Assembly: GCA_001600635.1 (NCBI GenBank)
Contig: BCKL01000014.1
Coordinates: 200,202-264,201 of the forward strand
Origin: Leucosporidium creatinivorum
Taxonomy: Eukaryota > Basidiomycota > Microbotryomycetes > Leucosporidiales > Leucosporidiaceae
DNA length: 64,000 bases
Direction of reading: 5' to 3'
Within the stretch, counting starts at the first letter, position 1. Every line of letters starts with the position of its first letter. Both the position numbers and the translations under genes were made by a program. The notes beneath the pieces are model-generated. The model was given only the letters and a program-made list of their open reading frames with translations, was not told where the DNA came from and searched no databases. This document shows positions 55,406 to 64,000 of the stretch, piece by piece.

Positions 55406-56277
55406 TTCGACCTTGGGCTTGCCGCTCGTTTGGTGATGAGAGGGAGGAGAGGATTCGACTCGGTTCGAAAGGCGGAGAGCGAGGGGGAGGTGTGTAGCGA
55501 GCTGTAGGACGGTAGGGCTATGTAAGGCGAGTAGGCTGGACGGGCAGGCGGCGGAGGCGACGAGGTGAGCGCGACGAAGGAAGAGGGAGGAGGGCAAGAG
55601 CTGCCAGGATCTCTCTCAGCCAGATCAGCGCCCCCTTGCGACTTCACTCGTGTGTAGCTGTGTAGAGCTGTAAGAACGTCTTTTTGACCTACAGATGGCG
55701 CTGTGCACTCTGCTGCACCGCTGCAGCCGGCTACAGCGAGCCCTGCGTGATGACTTGCTTCATGAGTCTGTAGGCTGCAGGAGAGGGCTAGGAGGGATGG
55801 AAAAGGCTCCGGGTTCTCTCATTGATGTGCATAGACTGCGCTGAGCGCCAAAGAAGCTCCCCGCTCCTCAAACTCGGCCCAAAGGATCTCTCCGGCCTGC
55901 CCGGCACTCGCTGCACCTTCTCGAGGCGCCGGTGGGCTCGAGTCGAGCTCAATGGCCTTGTCGGATTTTCTGGCGGTGGAGTGGCTCGGTTTCGGCGAGT
56001 GGTGAGCGTTTCAGCCTAAGCTCGGCGCACGGTCGCCGAGGTGAGGTCGCTTCTCTGATGCTCGCCGCTGCAGCGGATTCTCGACGAGCAAAGAGCGACT
56101 CGAAGCGACAAGTCTGAGGCATTCCAACAAAGCGCACAGCAAGCTCGTAACCCGCGTAGCTCTCGTTTCAATCTTCACGCCGAGCAGGCTCGCTTTCTTC
56201 CTTCGATGCGTCGCCAGCTGCGAGAGGGCAGGCAGGTCAGCTGCGGCTCTGAGCAGAGGACGAGAGAAGACTCACAG
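55406..56277. other. Intergenic region upstream of the TBP gene
   Basis: These 872 bases lie between the TBP start and the stop of F-box-like member 4. The TBP-proximal 350 bases contain several CTACAG/CTGTAG words (near 55640-55740), as in other promoters here. I see no gene. Confidence 0.45.
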
Positions 56278-57548
56278 CTACTTTACACCGTCGCGCGTCC
56301 CCTTCTCCCAGTAGAGCTCAATTCCCCGAGCACGGCACTCGCGCTTCAGCAACTCGAACCCCACCTGGGACGACGAGCTGTCCAGGATCGTCAAGCGCCT
56401 GAGCTCGGAGAGTGAGCGATGACCCGCTCGGAGTAGAGTCACCACGTCCTTGCCGTCTCGAGAGTTGTCGCGGAGGAGATCGAAGTGAGAGAGGGTGAGG
56501 CGGTCGAGGCAACGAGGAAGGGCGGCGAAGACTTGTCCATGGCCCCAGTTGATGGTGAGGTCGGTGAGAGAGTCACAGACTCGTAGCGCGGGAATGAGGG
56601 CGATGATGGCGCTGCTGTCCTCTTCGCAGGTGAAGACGAGCTCCGAGAAGCTCAAGGGTTTCTGGGGCCGCGCTAATATCGGCGCTCGATGTCGCTGGAA
56701 ATCTCCCATCGGCACACGAAGGTCCATCAAGGTGATGCATGCCGTCTTCTGAGTCGCGCCGAGTAGCGAGAGGATGAGGTCGCTCGATGTGGGAGTAAGT
56801 TGAGAGGGGTAGGCGAGGTCGAGTCGCAAGGAGGTGAGTTTGAATGGGTGAGTCGGCGCGGAAGGGGAAGAGCTGGGGGTGACGGCGAGGGTTTCGCGGA
56901 GATGCACTGCAATGAGCTCTGTGTGGGCAGCCTCGATCAGTGAGAAGCACCGAAGAGGAGCGAAGAGGGAGTGGAAGCGAACGTACCGCTCAGCGCCGAG
57001 GCTTGAAACACGAGAGTGTCTAGCAGGGCCACCTCTCCGATGTACAGGGTGCGCACACCGTCACACATTTCAATGACCCTGCGAGCGAGTGCGCCGCTGA
57101 GGATGGTCGCTTCTCGCTCCAGGTTCTCAGCGAGGTTGTTGGCGTCGAATGGTGTCGGCGAGGAGATGTTGAGGTCGAGGACCCTCCGCTCGCTCTGATT
57201 CCCGAGCAGGAAGCTTTGCATAGCTTTGTTTGAAATGAGATGGGTAGCCTCCCACAGCAGCCGCTGCCCTTCGCTTCTCCAGAACGAGCAAACGAGACAT
57301 GTCAGGCGAAGGAAGGCGCGGCGGTCGCGAGTGTCTGTGCCGAAGACCCCTCGGGACTTCGGATACTCCGCTCCTAGCTGTATCACTTTCAGCTGCAGCT
57401 CAGGCGGTAGGCGAGGCGGTCCCGAGTCGAGCTGAAGCTGGGCGAACTGAGCGGCAAGCTGCGCCTGCGTGGCCTTCTTGAGCTTCCTCCTTGCCGCTCC
57501 CGAGCGTTTGCCGTGTGCTGTAGGCTGTTGGTGTGCCTGAGCTTCCAT
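56278..57548 (-). CDS. F-box-like protein, member 4 (A type)
   Basis: Exons 57548-56987 and 56918-56278 code 400 residues. It begins MEAQAHQQPTAHGKRSGAAR and has the F-box-like LPPELQLKVIQLGAE and RRAFLRLTCLVCSFWRSEGQ, then Leu-rich strands (LTSLRLDLAYPSQL, LSFSELVFTCEEDS, VVTLLRAGHRSLSELRRLTI) and a short basic end (GIELYWEKGTRDGVK). It is the most intact A-type member: member 2 has a frameshift and the chimeric gene has kept only the first exon. Its 300-base upstream region is nearly the same as that of the chimeric gene. The role as an SCF adaptor is inference. Confidence 0.83.
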
Positions 57549-58315
57549 CCGCGCGAGTGTCGAAGTCGAAGCGAGCGAAGAGACGAAGCGAGCGAGCGAG
57601 CAAAGATGAGGAAGGAGGGAGAGAGGCGAGACGGCAATTCGGCTCTCTCCCTTCAACCTCTCGCTTTCGACTTTCGACTCGACTCGTACGGGACTAGAAG
57701 CTCGATAGGAAGCTACAGGACTACAACTCGACAGCTCTACACCTCCCCTCCCCTTGCCTGCTCTCGTTTCGACCGCTCTCGGATCGCTCGCTCGACGTGG
57801 AAGTTCGCTCAGCTGCTCTGCGAGTTGACCACTTGGCTTGAGGTGAGTTGCGCGCTTCGATTCTGTAGCTTTGAGAGCGCTGTAGGGACTCGCTGGAGTT
57901 CAGCCCCGCCTACTGAGGTGGCAGAGGCGAGCTAAGGAGATGCGGACGAGGAGGCGGCTCGTGCACTGTTGACATGGCGGATGTTGGGTCGACTGTAGCT
58001 CGCTAGGCGCTGTTAAAGAGCACAGAAGAGCTTTGAGGAATCACAGAGCTGACATCGACTCTCTCCTCTGCTCGCACACCGCTCGGCGCTCTCATCGTCG
58101 GACTTGCTCGCTCGCTCGCTGCTTCCGCGTGACTGTTTCGCTAGCTGGTGAGTAATGGCTCGGGCCCGAGACCCCTTCTCTTCCTCAAAAGTACCACAAA
58201 GCTAACACTCCACGACCTCGGTAGCTCACCCCTTCGCCCGCTCCTTCGGCGCACACCTCTCCTCCTTCGCATCACCCACCTCGCTCCTTGACTCGCCTCT
58301 TTGCTCGCCTCCAGC
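57549..58315. repeat. Divergent promoter module, copy 3
   Basis: This 767-base interval between A-type member 4 and B-type member 5 closely matches copy 2 along its length and copy 1 in reverse complement. The A-proximal block (57549-57800) is close to base-for-base the same as 24590-24854. The B-proximal block ends with a GTGAGT leader donor near 58149. CT-rich and CTACAG words are shared among copies. Confidence 0.75.
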
Positions 58316-59550
58316 ATGACCGAAGAAGCTCCGTCCTCATCTCAACCACCCACCGCGCATGGAAAGCGATCTGGAGCCGCCAGGAGGAAGCTCAAGAAGG
58401 AGAAGCAGGCTCGTCTCGATGCTCAATTCGCCGACCTCGCAATCAACCCCGACAGGGAGCCTCATCTACCGCCTGAGATACAACTCAGAAGGATTCAACT
58501 CGGAGCCTACGCTGGGAACCTCCTCAACCCTCCGAGCGCAGAGTCTCGCGCTCGTCGAGCTTTCCTCCTTCAAGCCTCCCTCGTTTGCTCGCTGTGGAGG
58601 TCGGAAGCTCAAAGATTACTTTGGGTAGCACCGCAGCTAGGGTCCGACAGCGCCATTAGGAGCTTCCTTGCGGTACAGGCTGGGAAGGGCTCGACGCGAG
58701 GCCTTGTTTTCGGCGGAGCCGGAGGGGACAATCCCGACCTCATGACGTTCTTGACCGGCGGTCTTGTGGAGATGGTCATCAGGCAATGTCCGGAGTTACG
58801 AGGGATTGGTATGACCGGTGTGCGTGACCTGTACCCTCGCATCCTCTTCTGTCCCGGCCTCGCAAGTGAGTTCGGCGTAGATCGAACGTTCAGGTTTCAG
58901 CGTACGGCTTCGCTGACATATGGTCGGCAACAGATGTCAAGCAACTCTTTATATCTGGAGGGATCGGCTTCAACGCTCAGGTCGATGGCCTACCATCTCA
59001 CCTACCCTTCAAGCTCGACCGCTTGTTCCTCACCACCGTCCACCTCTGGCCCCTGATGCCAAACGAGCTCTTCGTATCTCTGCTGGAGGCTGCAGAAGGT
59101 ACAGTGGAGCTTACGCTGGACGATGCGAGACGCAGCGCCCCCAATCTGCCGAGCAGTCGGTTTCCCGCGCCGAAGTTCAACAGGCCGCTGGCGTTCTACG
59201 AGCTCAGGCTATCGCTCACCACCTCCTCGCCGGACCTCCTAACCCCCATACTCCCTTTGCTGGCCCAAAGTAAATCGATGCGGAACCTGGTCATCAATGA
59301 GTCGCACCCTGAGGTCTTCGCCGCCCTCGCCTCTTGCATACACCTCCTCATTGTCAGCGCGACTTCGCCAACGCACGACTTTGATCAGGAGGTTGCCCTC
59401 CTCCAAGCGGGCCATAGGTCCCTATGCGAGCTCATGGGGCTCGAGATTCCGTTGTCCTCATCCACCTTGCACCTCAACGAGCTAGCGCGAGAGTGCCGAG
59501 CTCGAGAAATCGAGCTGAGTCGGAGGGGCGTCCTGGTTCAGGCTGCGTGA
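58316..59550 (+). CDS. F-box-like protein, member 5 (B type)
   Basis: Exons 58316-58865 and 58934-59550 code 388 residues. It begins MTEEAPSSSQPPTAHGKRSG, with LPPEIQLRRIQLGAYAGNLL and RRAFLLQASLVCSLWRSEAQ as the F-box-like segment. The C-terminal half has VKQLFISGGIGFNAQV, LDRLFLTTVHLWPLMP, FYELRLSLTTSSPDLL and ALLQAGHRSLCELMGLEI. An ATG 15 bases upstream is in frame (MLASSM), but the alignment with other B members favours 58316. The intron lies at the family position. After the stop, a GTGAGT and a downstream acceptor hint at an intron in the 3' leader. Confidence 0.83.
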
Positions 59551-60448
59551 TGGTGAGTGAGCTGTCTGTATCATCTGAGCTGTATCTCCCGAGCTGACGA
59601 GCCCTACGTTGATCCGCAGATCAGGCGACGAGCTGCAACACGAGCGGTTGGAGGCTCGGAGGTCGGTCGATGCTCGCGCTGGCGGTTGCTGAGGGATAAA
59701 CATACTACAACAAGGTTCAGTGTCGTTGAGGAAACTACGCGGGTTCCTGCAGTGTCGACTCGAGCCGTATAGTGAGAGCGGCGAGCACCACGCGAAGAGC
59801 TCGGTCGTCGCGAGCGCCGAGAATGACTGGGGAGCTCAAACAAACTGCTTCGGTCACCTCAGACGTCTCGTACAATTGATAGGGTGTAGCAAGAAGAGCT
59901 AGCTGGCTCACGAAACCCTACAAAGCTGCTGGAGGTGCAGCAGAGCCGGGCCGAGAGTCAGCGCCGAGCTTGGTCCGCCTTCTCAGGCTCGTTCTGCACT
60001 TTCGTTCTGCTCTCTGATGGCTGAGGAGATGGACAGTATAGAATCAAGATTGCTGATCCTCGCCCAGGTCTTCAACCTCTCTGCAGTGTGCCCACTGCCC
60101 CTTCCCGAGCGACGCGTCTGTCCAATCTCTCGCCTCGTTGGCTTCTGCTGCAGGTCACTTCAGCCTGATCGGTCAAATGTAGGACGTGTCCTGTGTTACA
60201 GAGAGTCTACTACCACCTCGACCGAGTTACATTGCTGTAGTCGGTGAACTGAGAGCCGTTGCGAGCCGAGTCATCGGACGAGCGAGAAGAGAGGGAGAGA
60301 CGAGTCGAACCTCTCTTGACTTCCTACCATTCACTTCTCTCTTCTCGCTCTTCTCGCTCTCGTGTGTTAGATCCTACCCCTCTCTCTGTTTCTACTCCCC
60401 TACACATTCACCTCTAGTCACTCGTTACTCTCTCCCTCACTCTCAATC
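59551..60448. other. Intergenic region upstream of the His-rich secreted protein
   Basis: About 900 bases with the 3' end of member 5 and the promoter of the next gene. The last 150 bases are a strong pyrimidine tract (from about 60300), typical of highly expressed fungal genes. No coding signal is seen. Confidence 0.45.
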
Positions 60449-62028
60449 ATGCTCTTCTCTCGCCTGTCTTCGCTCCTCCTCCTCATCGCCACCTCCCTCT
60501 CCGTAGCAGCTCAGTCTGGTGTAGCCGATTCTAGCGAGCGTCAGTAGCAGCAGCTCTCTCAAGTCGCCTGTAGCTCACAAGCTGACCGTCTCTCGCTGCT
60601 CCTCAACAGTCGCTGGTCTCTTGCAGCTCGACAAGCGCTCGCCTGCGCCCGCGCCTGTTCCTCCTCACCGCTCGGCTCACAAGCAGTCCCAGCACCGCAA
60701 GCACCCTCACCACCACCCTCACCAGCACAGCAAGCACGTTCACCGTCGTCCTCACCACCGCAAGCCCAAGCACCCTGACCACCACGTGCGTTTCTCTCGC
60801 TCTTCTTGCTGCTCTGGTGCAGCCTCGAGTGAAGAACTGACCTCTACTCGATGCTCTACAGCACGCTGGCCATGTGAGTGTCTCTTTCACGCCTCGAGAG
60901 GAAGAGCTCGGCGAGAGGAGGAGCTCACCGTCGCGTGTTCGACTTGACTAGGGACACGGACACCCTTCGCATGGACATGTGAGTAGTATAGTGAGCTCTC
61001 ATGCTTGCGCACGAGAGCTGACGCCCTAAATCGCCGAGCAGGGCCACCACCACCCTCACCACCCGTCTCACGGTCACGCAAGTCGCTCCTGCTCCCTCTG
61101 CTCGCTGTCAGGCTGACCCTCTCTTCTGCACTCTCTGCTACAGGGTCACGGACACCACGGACACCACGGACACGGTCACCACGGACATGTAGGTCGACTC
61201 GGCGCGCTCGAGGGAGGAGCTCAGCGATGAGACGGAGCAGGATGAAAAGCTGAACTCGGACTCTCCGCTCACTGCAGGGACACCACGGAGGACACGGTCA
61301 CTCGGGCGTCTGCAAGCCTTCCCATTGCCATGGCCTTATCCCCAACCACGCTCACCACACCTGCAACTCGAGGAACCAGTGCAGCTTCGGTCAGTTCGGC
61401 TGCTCGCTCGCTCCGTTCGCTCGCTGACCTCATCCTCGCTGCCTTCCGTACTCACAGCTTGCAACTCGGGCTACCGCTTCAACGGCAAGAAGTGTGTGGC
61501 TGGTCAAGGCGCTTGCAAGGTGAGTTCTCGCGCTCAGCCCGACTCGGCGCTCCATCTCGGCGGTCGGTCGAAATGAAGCTGAACTGCTTCCTCACTCCAC
61601 AGGCCTCCAAGTGCCGCAACCGTGTTCCTCCTCATGCTCACCGCGTCTGCCGCAAGGGCAACTGCGACTTCAGGTGAGCTTTTCTCGCTGCCAAGCAGAA
61701 GAGCCCGCCCTCGATCGCCGAGCTGACCTCTCGCCTGCTCTCACCCACAGCTGCAACGCTGGCTACTACCGCGACGGCGACAGCTGCAAGTTTGGCATCG
61801 ACCTTCGTCGCGACGTGAACAACTGCGGAGCCATCGGCAACGTCTGCCCCTCCGACTACCTCGGCGCTGGTTTGCCTCAGTGCGTCAACAGCAGGTGCAA
61901 GCTCAGTGGGTCGCTTCTCGCTTCCTCTTCCCTCGCTCCAAGCTGACTAAAATCCTCTGCTCCCAATAGAGTGCCCTCCTGGTACCTCCCCTCACACCCC
62001 TCCCGGCTCGCCCGCCTACTGCTCGTAG
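60449..62028 (+). CDS. Secreted His-rich, Cys-rich protein with a CPL1-like C-terminal domain
   Basis: Eleven exons (60449-60539, 60610-60785, 60862-60873, 60951-60977, 61042-61077, 61144-61188, 61278-61389, 61458-61519, 61603-61673, 61751-61905, 61970-62028) code 281 residues. A signal peptide (MLFSRLSSLLLLIATSLSVA) precedes LDKR, a plausible Kex2 site. A Pro/His/Lys region follows, then about 40 residues of Gly-His repeats, then Cys-rich modules (CNSRNQCSFACNSGYRFNGK, CRKGNCDFSCNAGYYRDGD) and a CPL1-like end with NNCGAIGNVCPSD and CKLKCPPG. CPL1-like proteins are secreted by basidiomycetes; in Cryptococcus, CPL1 is a virulence effector. The Gly-His stretch could bind Zn, Cu or Ni. The intron after 61077 has a GC donor (GCAAGT). 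Confidence 0.85.
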
Positions 62029-62686
62029 ATGCTCGGCGCTCGTCTCTCTCGTTTTTACGCCGCATTCCCCTCGTTTGATACAGGGTTCTCTCGTCGGAGT
62101 ATTCACCCCCCTTTCTGAGTAGATTTGCTATCAACTCGATTCGTCATCGTCGGCAGCTGAAGCCCCGAGAGGACAGAGAGCGAGAAGGTCGATGAGGTCG
62201 ACCCCGAGCCGAGTTCGCCGATCTCGTTCTGTAACGCCTCGAATCTCCTTTAGCGAACAAAGAAAGTGTTCTCGAATTCTTCAGCATGGAAGCCTATATA
62301 CACGAGGGCCGACCCTCCTACTCCTTCGGCTCGTGGAAGCGAGAGCGCGAGTCTCGATGCTCCGCCTCAGACGGGCGCCCTCCTTGATTCGTACTCGCCT
62401 ACAGAGAGCTGCAGCCTCAGTCAAGTCCCATCTGTACATTGATGCGAGAGCCTGCGAGCATCTCGCGATTTGCAGCCCTGCCAGAGACAGCTCGGCGCTC
62501 GCTCATCCAGTTCTCTGACTGCGCCGGGGGTTTCCTGAGACCATGTACAATGTTGCAACAGATACCACGAGTAGCGTGGCGCGTTTTGAATACCTCTAAC
62601 TCCTTCTCAGCCGCCTCACATCGTTCTACGGCCCTCCAAACCTCCGCCGAGTCTCCCTCGGTGCCGAATCGCCTCGTACGGCGTTT
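62029..62686. other. Convergent spacer between the His-rich protein gene and the aconitase gene
   Basis: About 660 bases with both transcript ends. No reading frame shows family similarity and no repeat stands out. Confidence 0.45.
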
Positions 62687-64000
62687 CTAAGCGCTCGCAG
62701 CCTTTGAATCGGCCTTGATCATGTTTAGGGCTGAGCCGAACTCAAGCCACTTGGCCTGGTCCCGACTGAGACCATGATGAGTAGGGATCTCGACCTTGTC
62801 GCCGTTGGGCTTCTCGACGACGACCGAGATGACGGCGTTGAGGTCGCCGCGAAGGAGCTCGTTGAAGCCCTTGGTCGAGACCTTATCTCCAGCGTCGATC
62901 AGCGAGTAGTCGGCCTCATTGACGAGGGTGAGGGGGAGGACTCCCTGCTTGGTGAGGTTCATGCGGTGGATGCGGGCGAAGGAGCGGCTGTGGAGGGTCG
63001 AGGGGGTCAGCAGAGAGCTCAAGACAGAGAAAGCAGCAGTCGCATAGACTACTGAGGTGTATATTCCGACTGATACTCACGCGAGGATGACCTTGGCGCC
63101 GAGGAAACGGGGCTGGAGACTGGCGTGCTCGCGAGCAGATCCCTCTCCGTAGTTGTGCTGTTCAAAGGGAGCAGATCAGCACGTCACATCTCCAAAAAAT
63201 CATGTAGTAAACACTCACATCAGTGACAATCATCCACGGCTGTCCACGGGCCTTGAAGCGCTTGGCGACTTCAGGGATGGTTCCCTCGCCCTCGCCCTCG
63301 AGGTAGTCGATAGCCGAGTTGATCTTGCCGTTCTGGTCGTTGGTAGCTCCGATCAGGGTGTTCTCACTGGTGGTGGAGGGGAGAAGGTCAGCCTGGGATG
63401 TCAAACGGGAGAGCTCGCTCGGCGCACCTAAGATTGGTGAGGTGACCCTTGTACTTGAGCCAAGCTCCAGCAGCCGAGATCTCATCGGTAGTGCACTTGC
63501 CGCGAATACGGATCAAGCAGCGAAGGTCCTCGAACTCGAGAGCCTTGTTGGGGTCGGCGAACTCCTCGGCGGTGAAGTGAGGGTCGAAGGGAGCCAGAAG
63601 CTCAAGACGAGTCGAGGTGGGAGAGATGGCGAGCTCGGTCTCGGGGACGGGAGTGGGAAGAGGAGTGGGGAGGTAGGACGTGTCGCCTACAGAGGGAGAG
63701 CGGGTCAGCTTCAGTCGAGTGAGAAGTCGCGCCGAGAGGACACTCACCAGCAGTGAAGCCAGTAGAGGGGAGCTCGTCTCCAGTGGGAGGCTCGAAGCGG
63801 AAGGGCTTGCCATCAGCACCGATGAGCTCGTCCTTGGTGGGGTCGAAGCTGAGCTTGCCCGAGAAGGCCTGAGGAGACGACGAATCAGCGCGCCGAGCGT
63901 AGGGAGAGCAGCTGGAGCTCGACATACCATAGCAGTGACGATATCGGGGGAGGCGAGGAAGTTCATGGTCTGACGGTTGCCATCGTTGCGAGCCTTGAAG
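62687..64000 (-). CDS. Aconitase-family dehydratase, C-terminal part (gene runs off the right edge)
   Basis: Five exons cover the last third or so of an aconitase: [20 protein letters not shown], then [14 protein letters not shown], the [19 protein letters not shown] segment, [59 protein letters not shown] and the end [20 protein letters not shown]. Aconitases isomerise citrate or dehydrate homocitrate using a 4Fe-4S cluster whose cysteines lie in the missing part. Several residues differ from the canonical mitochondrial enzyme: the Arg before GHL is Lys, TTDHIS reads TTDEIS, and the second Ser of GSSREH is Ala. This favours the Aco2/AcoB-type paralogue over Aco1. Four introns with GTGAGT or GTATGT donors are visible. 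Confidence 0.9.

Overview
The window is nuclear DNA of a fungus, almost certainly a basidiomycete. Genes are packed on both strands and cut by many short introns (mostly 45-100 bases) with GTGAGT/GTAAGT donors, CTGAC/CTAAC branch points and CAG acceptors. Micro-exons are common and the base composition is GC-rich. Gene content and style suggest a red-yeast or smut-like Pucciniomycotina species; that placement is inference. I saw no tRNA, rRNA, CRISPR array, virus-like element or complete transposon.

Layout. 1-8.2 kb (minus strand): the start of an unknown protein, a polytopic membrane protein, a giant eIF4E-like cap-binding protein and a SET-domain protein. 8.7-16 kb: housekeeping genes UBE2W/Ubc16, NFU1 (divergent from it) and RFC1. 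16-22.6 kb: a secreted repeat protein and the Ypt6-GEF subunit Rgp1, whose start codon is split by an intron. 22.8-26 kb: an F-box-like gene back to back with a chimeric NET-domain gene. 26.4-36 kb: an M50B-like protease, a Golgi-type glycosyltransferase, a TXNDC17-like thioredoxin and the SNARE Sec20 with a very long acidic tail. 36.5-39 kb: mitochondrial GrpE and an ACOT13-like thioesterase. 39.7-43 kb: a second back-to-back pair of F-box-like genes. 43.4-55.4 kb: a PQ-loop protein, an arrestin-like protein, the BET factor Bdf1 and TATA-binding protein. 56.3-59.6 kb: a third back-to-back F-box-like pair. 60.4-64 kb: a His-rich, Cys-rich secreted protein and the C-terminal part of an aconitase.

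The most unusual structure is a divergent module of about 0.75 kb, present three times (24.1-24.9, 40.9-41.6 and 57.5-58.3 kb) with strongly conserved sequence. Each copy drives an 'A' gene (protein begins MEAQ) one way and a 'B' gene the other way. In copies 2 and 3 both are F-box-like. In copy 1 the A side has lost its F-box body, and its first exon is joined to the C-terminal coiled-coil/NET region of the bromodomain gene that lies 23 kb away. The last intron of that donor was carried along almost unchanged, so this was a DNA-level fusion. The housekeeping genes show no operon-like logic; several share short divergent promoters.
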